Shown in pieces: positions 33,346 to 44,545 of a DNA stretch of 64,000 bases. Position numbers and translations under genes: made by a program. The notes under the pieces are model-generated. The model did no database searches. It was not told where the DNA came from and worked only from the letters and a program-made list of their open reading frames with translations. Position 1 is the first letter of the stretch. Each line of letters opens with the position of its first letter. This stretch comes from Petunia secreta (lineage: Eukaryota > Streptophyta > Magnoliopsida > Solanales > Solanaceae): contig JARKIP010000005.1 of the NCBI GenBank assembly GCA_029990175.1, positions 71,270,001-71,334,000 of the forward strand, read 5' to 3'.

Positions 33346-33886
33346 AGAAATGGTTAAGAAATTTTCTATGTCATTTCAATTATGTACTTTCGAATTTCTA
33401 TTTTATTTAGTATCTATGTAATTTTCAATTTCTAGTTTGTTTTTGTCATTTGAATTATGTATTTTTTGATTTTTCAATAAATTGTATGTATTTTTTTTTC
33501 CAATCAACGTTTGTTTAGTGTTTATTTATTTACTTTACATTAATAAATTTAAAAATATAATTTACATAATTATTTTGTTTCATTAAAAATATAATTTACA
33601 TAATTATTACAAATGGTGTTTACATAAATTGTTAAGTTTTTCAATTTTCAACTTTATTTGCCTAAAAAAAACTAAAAAAAACAAAAAAAAAAACCGTTAA
33701 ATCGGACCTGTCCGGACCGGACCGACAGGCTTAACGGTTGCCGGTCCCGGTCCCGATCCGGCTCCAATTTTTTTAACCGGATGAGACCGAACTGGTAGGC
33801 CGGTTTTTATCCGGTTTTGAATTTTTTTTGGCCCGGATCCGGACCGGAATCGGTCCTGGACCGGACAGGGCCGTTATTCACCCTTA
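33346..33886. repeat. Right subterminal region of the hAT
   Basis: AT-rich spacer (33346-33690) leads into about 190 bp dense in ACCGG/CCGGT words ('ctgtccggaccggaccgacagg', 'ggatccggaccggaatcggtcc'), ending in the inverted terminal repeat at 33886. The left counterpart is 23829-24026. Confidence 0.8.
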
Positions 33887-33894
33887 GTCCCCAT

Positions 33895-36800
33895 CATCCG
33901 CCAAAAACTCCTGTTTACACCAAAAATAAAATAGAGAAAGACAATTCATTCTGATCTTCTGTAGAGAGCTTGCTTTGTCTTCAAAACATCTAGAGTTCCT
34001 TTCCTTCCAAACTATCCACCAGACACAAGCTGGGATGATTTTCCATTTATCTTTTTGTCCTCTTCTTTTCCAATAAGTTTCCAATTGCTAAGCAGTTCCA
34101 GGGTGGTTCTAGGCATGACCCAATTCATTCCCATCATACTAAAGAACATGTTCCACAGATTTGTTGTTGTCTTGCAGTGAATGAACAAGTGAGTATTATC
34201 TTCCATTTCATGTCCACACAGAAAACATCTAGAGCAAATCTGAAAACCTCTTCTTTGTAAATTTTCTTGTGTCAAATATGCCTTTTTCACCACTAACCAA
34301 ACAAAACATGAAACTTTAAATGGAATCTTGACCCTCCAGATGTATTTCCAAGGCCACAGTAGTGACATTGAAGCACTCTGATTTAGGTTCCAATATGCAT
34401 TCTTCACGTTAAAAGTGCCACTACTGTTCAGTTTCCAAACCAATTTATTTGTGACTTGTGTTGTTCCCCTGAAAGATTGAATAGTTTGCAGAAAAATAGA
34501 CACCCTTTCCAATTCCCAATCATTTAAAAATCTTCTGAACTCCAAATTCCAGCCCTGATTGCTCCATACTTGGCTTATTTTTGCCAATTTCTGAAGACTG
34601 ATTGCATATAGATCTGGGAAAATAACTTTTCAACTGGCTTCACCCACCCAATGATCATCCCAAAATGAAGTTTTTAAACCATTACCAACCTTGATTGTGA
34701 AATTATTACTAAAATCTGGCCACAAGTTTCTGATTTTTCTCCAAACACCGCACCAATATGTAGATTTTACCCCTTTTGTTGTCCATTGATTCACATGGCC
34801 ATATTTTTGCGTAATGAAGTTCCTCCATAAGACATTCACATCAGTGTTAAATCTCCACAACCATTTCTGTAAAAGAGCCTGATTATGAAGATTTAGATTT
34901 CTTATGCTCAAACCTCCATGTTGCTTGCTCAAAGTCAAATCCTTCCATCTAACCAAATTTATACCTCTTTTTTCTTTGTTGCCTTGCCATAAAAATTCTC
35001 TCCTCATGATATTCAATCTCTTTTCCACCTTCTTTGGGATAGGGAACAAGGACATCATATAAGTAGGTAGGGCATCCATGATTGAGTTTATCAAAATTAA
35101 TCTTCCTCCCAATGACAAGTAATGGCTCTTCCACCTTGCAAGTTTCTTATCACATCTTTCCAGTACTTCATTCCAGATTTCATTAGCTTTATTCTTCGCA
35201 CCTAAAGGCATACCCAAGTACTTTGTAGGTAACGAACCTACTTGACACCCAAGATTCTGAGCGAGAGTCTGTAAGTCTTCTACTTGATTAACAGAGTAGA
35301 GAAAACTTTTCTTCCAATTCACATTCAGACCAGAGAGGGCTTCAAAAATGGTCAATATAACCCTAATGTGTCTGAGCTGCTCAGTTTTTGCATCACAAAA
35401 GATTAAACAGTCATCTGCATACAAAAGGTGAAATATTTGCAAAGTGCTTCCTGCTCTGCCTGATGATCCAAAGCCTTGGATCCACCCATTCAACTTTGTT
35501 GTCCTGGTCATATAACTTAACCCCTCCATGGTTAGGATGAAAAAAAAAGGAGACAGCGGGTCCCCTTGTCTCAGTCCTCTTTTGGACTGAAAAAAACCTT
35601 CTGGACTACCATTTATCAAAACAGAGAATTTGACACTTGAAATGCAAAAATGAATCCAATTGATCCATTTGTCATCAAACCCCATATCTCTCAAGATCTT
35701 TAAAAGAAAATGCCAGTTAACATGATCATATGCTTTCTCTAGGTCTAGTTTGCAAAGAATGCCATGTTTCTTTTTCTTAAGTCTAGAGTCCACTAGTTCA
35801 TTAGCTAATAGAGATGCATCCATGATTTGCCTGCCCTTGATGAACGCCAACTGGTGAACATCCACCAACTTTCCAATAACTGTTTTAATCTTTCAACAAG
35901 AAGTTTCGATATGATCTTGTATATCAATCCAATAAGACTTATAGGTCTAAAGTCCTTCAGTTCTTCTGCTCCCCCTTTCTTTGGAATCAGGGCTAAAAAA
36001 GTAGCATTGATAGACTTCTCAAAAAATTTATTTTGATGAAAATTATGAACAGTTTGCATCACTTCCCTTTTCAGAATGCTCCAACAAGCTTTGACAAAAC
36101 CCATAGTAAAGCCATCTAGGCCTGGAGCCTTATCTACAGCACATTGTTTAATGATTTGGAAAACTTCCTCTTTTGTGAAAGGTCTTTGAATCCATTGTTT
36201 TTCTTCCTGAGAAATTTTTGGACAGCTTGTGTAGTTAAAAGATGGCCTCCACACCTCTGTTTCAGCATATAATTTTGAATAATAGTCCACAATTTTTCCT
36301 TTGATCATCTCCGGATCCACAACCTCCTCCCCGTTAATCATCAATCTATCAATTGTGTTGTACCTCTTATGAGCTGTTGCCATTCTATGAAAGAACTTGG
36401 TATTTTTATCTTCTTCTTTGAGCCAAAGAACCCTTGATTTCTGCCTCCATTTTGATTCTTCAATCTTAGCTAACTCTTCCAGTTCTACGGTAACGGTAGC
36501 CCTGATCATCAGCTCCTCTTCATTCAAATCCCTATCCTCTTGGATTAGATCTAGTTCAGCTAGTTCCTGTAGTAAATTATCTTTCTTACTTTCCAGCTCT
36601 CCAAAATTTTGTCTGCTCCACTCTTTTAGCTTCACTTTCAACAATTTGAGTTTATTAATATGACATAGTCAGGGCTACCAATAATATCAAATTCTGACCA
36701 CCATTGTTCAACTAGGTCATTGAAGCCTTCCACCCCTAGCAACCAGTTTTCCAACTTGAAGTATGTTCTATTTTGCTCCCAGTTTCCACATTGGAGAAGA

Positions 36801-37500
36801 AGTGGCTTATGGTCTGATCGTGCCCTTGGCAACACCTTTTTCCTTATATATCTAAAAGCTTCTTCCCAATCCCTTGAAAATAAAAATCGTTCTAGCCTTG
36901 CTGCACTATTGTGATTAGGACCCCTGAACCAAGTGAATTTTCCCCCAATCATTGGTGGATCAAGCAGTTCCATGTCTTCTATTCATTCTGTAAAATCAGT
37001 CATTGCATTGGTGATTCTGTTACTGTTTCTTCTTTCATACATGAATCTGTTTATGATAAAATCCCCACACATCACCCAAGGACCTTCCCATAACCCCCTC
37101 GTTGCTGCAACTTCTTCCCAACATAGTTGTCTGTCACCTCTCGTGTGAGGTGCATACACTCTAGTTAGACACCATTTAAAAGGCTGGTGCAAAGATTCAA
37201 AACTATATGTAATTGAATAAATGCCCTTAGTAACCAGCTCCCCTCTCCATATCCTGCTGTCCCATAGCATTAATATTCCACCACAAGTGCCCTCTGCTTC
37301 AATATAGCCACATCTCACCCATCTGCAAGACCATAATTGCTTGGTCAAATCTTCAATGTCCTTTTCTAATTTAGTTTCCTGGAAGCAATACACATCTGCT
37401 TTCCACTTTTGAAGTAAACTCTTAACTAGCTTTCTTTTGGAGAGCTTGTTAAGTCCCATAACATTCCAAGAGATTAAATTTACCTTAATTTGAATAAAAA
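33895..37500 (-). pseudogene. LINE ORF2: endonuclease and reverse transcriptase, decayed
   Basis: On the minus strand: endonuclease from about 37497 (NLISWNV, QETKLE, VMCGDF, then LPRARSDHKP near 36820); reverse transcriptase with LIPKKGG...FRPISL (about 35970), AFIKGRQ (35850), KLDLEKAYDHVNW, LRQGDPLSPF (35575) and the catalytic YADD (35430); then the C-terminal zinc-binding region (CSRCFLCGHE...HLFIHC, about 34200) and the WWIVWKERNSRCF tail. It has at least two nonsense codons (near 36983 and 34630) and at least three frameshifts (near 36640, 35850, 34050). The last codons, ending IGSL, lie beyond the hAT at 23794-23828. Confidence 0.9.
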
Positions 37501-38037
37501 TAAATTCTTTCCCCTGTTTCTAACTCCCTCCACTTCTTCATTAAGAGCTGATTGCAGGTTCTTTAACTCATTCTTACCAATTCTTGTAGTTGATTTGCAC
37601 TTACTTCCTTCCCCCTGTTGTTTCTGGTTTTTTCTTCTTGCATCTAACTTAATGAATAAAGCCAGAGCCTCCTTTTCACAACCACCAAATGCAGCACCAT
37701 ATTGATTGCTAAGCTCCAGTATATTAGAGTGGACCCACTGTGAAGTCTCCGACTCTGTTACATTATCCTGAGGTTGCTGAATTTGAAGTGCCACTAGATC
37801 TATGTTCTCAATTTGCCAAAGTTCATCATTATTGGATGGGATAAGTTGCAAATTTTGTTCTACTTGCACCACCTGCTTATGATTATTCAGAGCTTCCATG
37901 TCTTCATTTAAATTTGCCACAGCTTGCATGCTTGAATTTCCTGGATCACTGTTAAAATTGTGTTTGGTCTGATAGCATTCGATAATATCCATATCATCAT
38001 CATCATCAGGCTCTATAACATCTCTGTTGATTTTCAT
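37480..38037 (-). pseudogene. LINE ORF1-like C-terminal frame
   Basis: This is an acidic 185-codon frame (EPDDDDDMD near its start, a KCKSTTRIGKN basic stretch near its end) whose stop overlaps the start of the ORF2 endonuclease in another frame, the usual ORF1/ORF2 arrangement of plant L1 elements. No zinc knuckle or RNA-binding domain is visible, so it is probably only the C-terminal part. Confidence 0.5.
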
Positions 38038-38657
38038 TTTATTTTGCAGAGAGAGAGAGAGAAGAGGGAGAAGTAGAAGAAAACGTGTGTTTGATAGAGT
38101 TTGTTTCCCAGTTGGAGAGAGAAGTCGGAAATTTTGTCGCCAATTCCTTTAATTCTGTAAGCATTGGGTCGGATCTTTGGCCCAAATCTGGAGCCCTAAT
38201 TAAACTCTCAGGTGACTGATCACTTGAGGTTTTAAATACTTTTGAGCTTGTTTATGGACTTAAGCCCATATCTTATTGACCCAAACAATTAAAAAGATTT
38301 TTGTCCAGTAAGTTCTCCTCACGTGATGCCTCACGTGCCTCTTCACCAAAATTTGAAAAACCCATCTCTCGATGTTCCCACATGCGCAGTGATAAGTCTT
38401 TTTAGACACCATATTTCTCTGACTTCTATGGACCTCTGGATAAAAGGAAGAACTGGTTGGGTTGCCAGAACTTCGCCGGAGATTATCACCGCCGGTGATT
38501 CACACCAAATTGGTAACCTGAAAACATAGCTATCATTTTCGATTCTCCACCACTCCAGGTATTTGTTTAGGGAATGCTTTCACTTTGATGCGAGCCTATT
38601 TGATGTGGTTTTTGAGTGTTGTTTCTTCCACAGTCTGAAGCCAACCTCCACAGAAAT
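38038..38657 (-). other. 5' portion of the LINE
   Basis: This is non-coding as it stands. It includes a (GA)n tract (38048-38075) and 'ttcgccggagattatcaccgccggtgatt' near 38470. The NLR 3' block resumes at 'tttccgtcttcgtttctagcc' (about 38660), which sets the edge of the insertion. Whether this is 5' UTR or decayed ORF1 is unclear. Confidence 0.45.
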
Positions 38658-39371
38658 TTGTTTCCGTCTTCGTTTCTAGCCTAAGCCTGGGGTGGATGTT
38701 AGATTAACTTTCCGTCTGGAAGTTGATACGCATGAAAAGATATGTTTTACTCCTAGTGATGCGCAGAGATGTAATACGATACAAAAGTACATCATATAGA
38801 GCTTAATCTATTTCAGTTTTAAATGCATGTTACTACATCATCTTATAGGACCGCAGTTTTCAGTTTTTTATGTATGATTATGAATTATTATCGTCTCTAG
38901 AATGGTTTTACTAGCAAAGTAAGGATTTTTTTCTTCTATTTAGTCAGGAATTTGACTACAGTGTGTTCAGTCCCTTGGCTCTATTTTGAGAATTATTTGT
39001 CAAAGATCCAATACCATTTCCTTGTGAAAGGTTTCTTTCAGTTTATAGATGAAGTTTGCCATCAGAACCTATGAGGAGGGGATTGTTATGCATCTCCCAG
39101 GATTTAGAAATATATCTGGTCATTAAAATGAATGGTGCTCCAATAGTTTTCGTTTAAAGTTATTAATATCTACTCCAATAGGATTTTATATTTTTCATTG
39201 CTTCTCTTTTATTGTTTTGTTAACTTCTTTATTTGTTAGAATCTTGCTGAGCAGAGCAGCGCGTCTATTGCCATTTTGAATGTTGTTCATCTCCATTATT
39301 CCTCACTGAGAACCTGGAGAGCTAAGTAAGCATCTCTAGAGAACGACGAGCTTAATGTTAGATGATAAAAC
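38658..39371 (+). repeat. NLR 3' block between the LINE and the Copia element
   Basis: This matches 51630-51900 and 50000-50330. It includes a faint NLR C-terminal relic near 39090-39150 ('gaggaggggattgttatgcatc', 'atgaatggtgctccaatag') and the module 'gctgagcagagcagcgcgtc ... cctcactgagaacctggaga'. The module is interrupted in 'gatgataaaac' by the Copia element and resumes at 44546. Confidence 0.8.
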
Positions 39372-39819
39372 TGTTAAAATATAATAATATCATCACCAAC
39401 TTTATTTGTGAACCTCTTAGAATATTCTAGAGTAGTCAAGATAATGCAAAGAAGAAAAAAATCTAGAACAATTCTAGAGAATTCATAGTACTAGTCTAGA
39501 ATTAGAATTATCAAGAAACATTCTAGAAAGTAAATATCTAGAATTATGTAGTAGGGGAATATTCTAGAGAAGGGTAAAAAGCCCTTAACTAGATCCTTCC
39601 ATCACCACCTATAAATAGAGATGGTTCAATGGTGTTGTAAGCAAGCAAGAAAAGCAAGCAAAGCAAATCAAGAGAGAAAGAGTGAGAGCAAAAGTGAGAG
39701 TTAAAAAGAGAAAATAAAGAGAGGTGCTAGAGTGTGAGTGAAAATATTTGTAAGATCAAAGTTGCTTCCTAGTTTGCAATAATAAAATTCAAGTTGTGTT
39801 CAACCATTTGTGTTCAACA
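39372..39819 (+). repeat. 5' LTR of the Copia element
   Basis: 448 bp, TGTTAAAATA...GTTCAACA. It contains seven CTAGA-centred words between 39424 and 39562 (one a perfect TTCTAGAA) and a TATA box TATAAATAG at 39610-39618. Confidence 0.97.
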
Positions 39820-39822
39820 AGA

Positions 39823-39833
39823 GGTATCAGAGC
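39823..39833 (+). other. Primer binding site, tRNA-iMet type
   Basis: GGTATCAGAGC, four bases after the 5' LTR, is complementary to the 3' end of initiator methionine tRNA, the usual primer of plant Copia elements. Confidence 0.9.
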
Positions 39834-39914
39834 CTGGTGAATCAAGAGCGGTAGTCATCCAAGAGAGGTTCAACAAGCTACTACTCGAGGCTACAAGTCA
39901 AGAGGCACCAATCC

Positions 39915-42900
39915 ATGGCGGATTTTGCAAGCACCCTCAGTAGCGTTGAGAAGCTCAACGCAAGCAATTATGGATCGTGGAGCACAAGGATGCAATACTA
40001 TTTTCTCGGCCAAGATCTATGGGATATTGTTGGTGGCTTTGAAACAACATCACCAACAAATGCTGAAGAAGCAAAAAAGTGGAAGGTCAAAGCAGGAAAG
40101 GCCATGTATGCTCTCACAGTAACAGTTGAGGACGAGTTCTTGCAGAGGATCAAGAATGCCAAGACGCCCAAAGAAACTTGGGACACGTTGGCAACAATCT
40201 TTACCAAGAAAAATGATGCGAGATTACAAAGGCTAGAAAATGAGCTTTTGTCGATCTCGCAACGGAATATGACAATCAGTCAGTATTTCTCAAAGGTTAA
40301 GTCTCTGTGTGATGAAATATCAAAATTGGATCCAGAGAATGCTATCACAGAGACAAGGATGAAGAGAATTATCATTCATGGTTTGAGGCCTGAGTATAAA
40401 GGCATAGTTACTGCGACACGCGGGTGGGCCACGGAACCAACTTTATCAGAGTTGGAGAATCTGTTGGCAAATGAAGAAGACTTGGAGAAACAACTTTCAG
40501 GCCTTTCTACAAAAGATGAAGAAAAGGCGCTCTTTAATAAAGGGCAAAGCTACAATGCTCAAGGAAGAAGAAACGATGGATCAAGCAAAAATCAAGGCTA
40601 CCAAAGAAGAGGTGAAGCGAGAAGCTCGCAACCAGGGGGAGATCAACATGATCGGCGTCAAGGAAGTCATCGACCCAACAAGAAGGCGGACCAAAGAGCC
40701 AACAATCGGCAACGAGACAAGTGCTACAATTGTGGGAAGAAGGGACACTATGCCAGGGACTGCTGGTACAAAAAAGCTGAAGGTAACATAGCCACTTCTA
40801 CTCAGAATAAGCAAGACGAGGAAGAAGATTGGGATTTTGAAACTTCCTATGCAGTTGATGAAAGTAACAATGAGGAAGAGCCCATCACCTCGCACCGTGC
40901 TGAGTTGGAACAAGAACTCGCGCTTGCAACTGTAAGTGAAAAATTAGTAGATTATGACCATGATTGGATCGTTGGTTCAGGATGCTCCAATCATATGACT
41001 GGTGATGAAAAGAAGCTGATCAACATGAGTGAATACAAGGGTGGTCGAGTAGTGGTGACTGCAAATAACTCAAGAATGCCAATATCTCATATTGGCAAGA
41101 CAGTGTTCGTGCCTCGTCACAGCTCGAGACAAGTGCAGCTTCAGAATGTCTACCACGTGCCAGGTATGAAGAAGAACTTATTGTCTGTATCGCAACTAAC
41201 AGCTTCAGGCAACTATGTCGTGTTTGGACCGAATGACGTAAAAGTGTATCGAGACTTGAAAGTTACAAGCTTACCAATCATGGAGGGAAGAAGATTAGAA
41301 TCAATCTATGTCATGTCAGCAGAGACAGCTTATGTGGAGAAGACTCAGAGTAATGAGACAGCTGACTTATGGCATGCACGCCTTGGGCACGTGAGTTACA
41401 GCAAGTTGAAAGTCATGATGCAACAGTCAAAGTTGAAAGGGCTTCCCCAACTTGAGATTAGAGGAGACACTATTTGTGCCGGATGTCAGTATGGGAAAGC
41501 ACATCAACTTCCCTATCAAGAATCGAAGTATCAAGCTAAAGAGCCACTGGAGCTGGTGCACTCAGACGTGTTTGGACCAGTCAAACAACCTTCCATCAGT
41601 GGTTACCGATACATGGTGACATTCATCGACGACTTCTCAAGGTATGTGTGGATTTACTTCTTAAAGGAGAAGTCTGAAGTATTTGAGAAGTTTAAAGAGT
41701 TCCAACACATGGTGGAAAATGATATGGGAAGGAAAATCAAGTTTCTCCGCACCGATAATGGGGGAGAATACACATCACGAGAGTTCAATGGCTACCTCAG
41801 AGAGCAGATGATAAGGCGACAATTGACATGTCCAAACACCCCACAACAAAATGGAGTAGCAGAGAGGAAAAACAGACATCTCGCAGAGATATGTAGGAGT
41901 ATGCTGCACAGCATGAATGTACCAGCAAGGTTCTGGGCGGAATGTATGAAGACTGTTGCTCACATCACTAACAGGCTACCACAGGCGCGACTTGGATTTA
42001 CCTCGCCGTTCGAGAAGCTCCGGAAGATGATACCCACTGTAAGTCACTTTCGAGTATTCGGATGTGTGTGCTATGTGTTCGTGCCAGATCATCTTCGTAG
42101 CAAGTTTGACAAGAAAGCAGTTCGATGTATTTTTGTTGGCTACGACGAGCAAAGAAAAGGATGGAGATGCTGTGACCCAACCACTAATCGGACATATGTT
42201 TCAAGAAATGTGGTGTTTGACGAGGCATCATCGTGGTGGTCCCAAGAAGCCACGCTACCAGATTCGAGAGAATTGGAACAAAAGCTACAACACAAGCTCG
42301 AAGAGGACGGACAAGGAAGCAAGGAAGAATCCAAACAAGAGGAGCATGAAGAACATGAGCCAATAATAGAAGAGATATCCCCAAGAGGAGAACACAGGAG
42401 TCCATGGCAAATTGGAGTCTATGAAACCCCCGAGGAGTTTCAAGAAGAAGCTGGAGAAGTACATCAACCTCAACTAAGAAGGTCTACCCGAAAGAAATTC
42501 TCAAATCTTAAGTATGCAAATGCAGCATTAGTCGAGGTTGACAAGATCAAGGAGCCTACTACCTTTGAAGAAGCTTCAAAGAGCAGTGAATGGAGAAAGG
42601 CAATGGAGGAGGAGATTCTAGCCTCGAAGCAAAATCAGACTTGGGATTTAGTGGCCAAACCCAGGGATAGTAAACCTATATCCTGTAAATGGGTTTATAA
42701 ATTAAAAACACGCCCTGACGGATCCATTGATCGGTACAAGGCCCGACTGGTAGCTCGAGGATTCTCTCAAGAGTATGGGCTAGATTACGACGAGACATTC
42801 AGCCCTGTGGCAAAAATTACTACAGTTCGTGTTTTACTAGCTTTGGCGGCTAGCAAGTCATGGACACTATGGCAGATGGATGTGAAGAATGCCTTCCTTC

Positions 42901-44107
42901 ATGGAGAGTTGGACCGGGAGATATACATGGATCAACCATAAGGGTTTGTGAATAAAGACAACCCTGATTATGTGTGCAAGTTGAAGAAGGCTATATATGG
43001 CTTGAAACAAGCCCCTCGAGCATGGTATGGAAAAATTGCCGAGTTCCTAATTCAAAATGGCTATCAAGTGGCTCATGCAGATTCGAGCTTATTTGTAAAG
43101 GCCCGAGGAGCAAGACTATCTATCATACTAGTCTATGTGGATGATTAATCATCACCGGGGATGACATTGATGAGATTCATCGAAGTAAAGAAAATTTGAA
43201 GGTACGGTTTCAAATGAAAGAGTTGGGTGAACTAAAGCACTTCCTTGGTCTTGAGGTCGAGAAGACAAAGGATGGACTATTCCTTGGGCAACAAAAATAT
43301 GCGAGAGATCTACTCCAGAAATATAGGATGTCAAGTTGCAAACCATCTTCTACACCAATGGAGCCTAACTTAAAGTTATGCTCTTATGAAGGCAAAAACT
43401 TGGAGGACGGGACAATGTACCGTCAACTAGTTGGTAGTCTTATCTACCTAACGCTGACCAGACCAGATATTGCCTTCGCAGTTGGAGTAGTCAGCAGATT
43501 TATGCAGAAGCCAAAGAAGCCTCACTTGGAAGCAATCAAAAGAATATTGAGGTACGTGAAAGGACCTATTGACTATGGACTTCTCTACAAGAAAGGTGTT
43601 CCATGCCAAATAATTGGATACTGTGATGTGGATTATGCTGGTTGTTATGATACTCGAAGATCAACTACAGGATACAAATTCAGCCTTGGGTCAGCTGCAG
43701 TATCATGGTCTAGTAAAAGACAACCAACTGTTTCACTTTCAACGACAGAAGCAGAATATCGAGCAGGAGCAATGGCAGCACAAGAGAGCACATGGCTAAT
43801 GCAACTCATGAGAGATTTGCATCAACCATTAGAAGATAATGTGGCACTATATTGTGACAACTTGTCAGCCATACGATTGGCTGAAAATCCAGTGTTTCAT
43901 GCCAGGACAAAGCATGTGGAAGTACACTACCACTTTCTTCGGGAAAAAGTGCTTCAGGGTGAAATTGAAATGGAACCAATTCGGACGGACGAACAAGTAG
44001 CCGACATATTCACAAAGAGCCTGGATAATATGAGGTTTACAAGATTTCGAGAAGCACTTGGGATGATTGCAAGACCAAATAAAGTTGGTGCTGAGGGGGA
44101 GTGTTAA
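39915..44107 (+). pseudogene. Copia gag-pol polyprotein, inactivated
   Basis: ATG 39915 opens a 1,008-codon frame. It has a gag domain (SNYGSWSTRMQ..., 1-~200), a CCHC zinc knuckle at C270/C273/H278/C283, the protease site, a pre-integrase HHCC region (~483-545), and integrase with D551, D614 and E650 (D35E spacing). Reverse transcriptase starts near 900. In the protease the usual WIVDSGCS reads WIVGSGCS (residue 354, codon 40974-40976), removing the catalytic aspartate. A TAA at 42939-42941 interrupts the reverse transcriptase, and a 1-bp loss directly after YVDD (43134-43145) shifts the frame. The rest of RT and RNase H (STTEAEYRAG, RTKHVEVHYHF) runs to TAA 44105-44107, overlapping the 3' LTR. 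It cannot make active enzymes. Confidence 0.96.
44092..44101 (+). other. Polypurine tract of the Copia element
   Basis: GAGGGGGAG directly precedes the TGTTAAA start of the 3' LTR and is the expected primer for plus-strand DNA. Confidence 0.85.
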
Positions 44108-44540
44108 AATATAATAATATCATCACCAACTTTATTTGTGAACCTCTTAGAATATTCTAGAGTAGTCAAGATAATGCAAAGAAGAAAAAAATCTAGAACA
44201 ATTCTAGAGAATTCATAGTACTAGTCTAGAATTAGAATTATCAAGAAACATTCTAGAAAGTAAATATCTAGAATTATGTAGTAGGGGAATATTCTAGAGA
44301 AGGGTGGTAGAAAGCCCTTAACTAGATCCTTCCATCACCACCTATAAATAGAGGTGGTTCAATGGTGTTGTAAGCAAGCAAGAAAAGCAAGCAAAGCAAA
44401 TCAAGAGAGAAAGAGTGAGAGTTAAAAAGAGAAAATAAAGAGAGGTGCTAGAGTGTGAGTGAAAATATTTGTAAGATCAAAGTTGCTTCCTAGTTTGCAA
44501 TAATAAAATTCAAGTTGTGTTCAACCATTTGTGTTCAATA
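44102..44540 (+). repeat. 3' LTR of the Copia element
   Basis: 439 bp, starting TGTTAAAATA and ending GTTCAATA. It is nearly identical to the 5' LTR apart from a 3-bp gain, a 12-bp loss and a few substitutions. Confidence 0.96.
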
Positions 44541-44545
44541 AAAAC

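Larger units (their letters stand above)
23829..33886 (+). mobile_element. hAT transposon inserted in the LINE, itself invaded
   Basis: The element runs from TAAGGGTGGCAGACCG (23829) to GGCCGTTATTCACCCTTA (ending 33886). Its 8-bp target duplication GTCCCCAT is exact (23821-23828 and 33887-33894). Both ends are rich in CCGGACCGG/ACCGG words (23845-24026; 33700-33880), as expected of hAT subterminal transposase-binding repeats. It contains a broken hAT transposase gene, a second partial hAT 5' region, a Mutator-like insertion (24038-28477) and a MITE (30925-31834). Without these two insertions it is about 4.7 kb, a normal hAT size. It sits inside the last codons of LINE ORF2. Confidence 0.93.
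23669..38657 (-). mobile_element. L1-type LINE, split by a 10-kb hAT
   Basis: The LINE reads right to left: a 5' region (38038-38657), an ORF1-like frame, ORF2 (endonuclease, reverse transcriptase, zinc-binding tail), a 3' UTR (23684-23793) and a poly(A) tail seen as 13 T at 23670-23682. Without the hAT it is about 4.9 kb, near full length. Paralogous NLR blocks at 49465-49520, 51590-51640 and 52300-52360 run straight from 'gtgatgct' to 'tgtcttcgtttctagcc' and so show the empty site. I could not fix a clean target duplication. Confidence 0.88.
39372..44540 (+). mobile_element. Ty1/Copia LTR retrotransposon, nearly complete
   Basis: This 5.17-kb element has LTRs at 39372-39819 and 44102-44540, a tRNA-iMet primer site directly after the 5' LTR, one broken gag-pol frame and a polypurine tract before the 3' LTR. 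The target duplication AAAAC is exact (39367-39371 and 44541-44545). The LTRs differ by two short indels (+3 and -12) and about three substitutions, one of which turns the terminal CA of the 3' LTR into TA, so insertion was recent. The paralogous sites at 18145 and 19845 are empty. Confidence 0.97.
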
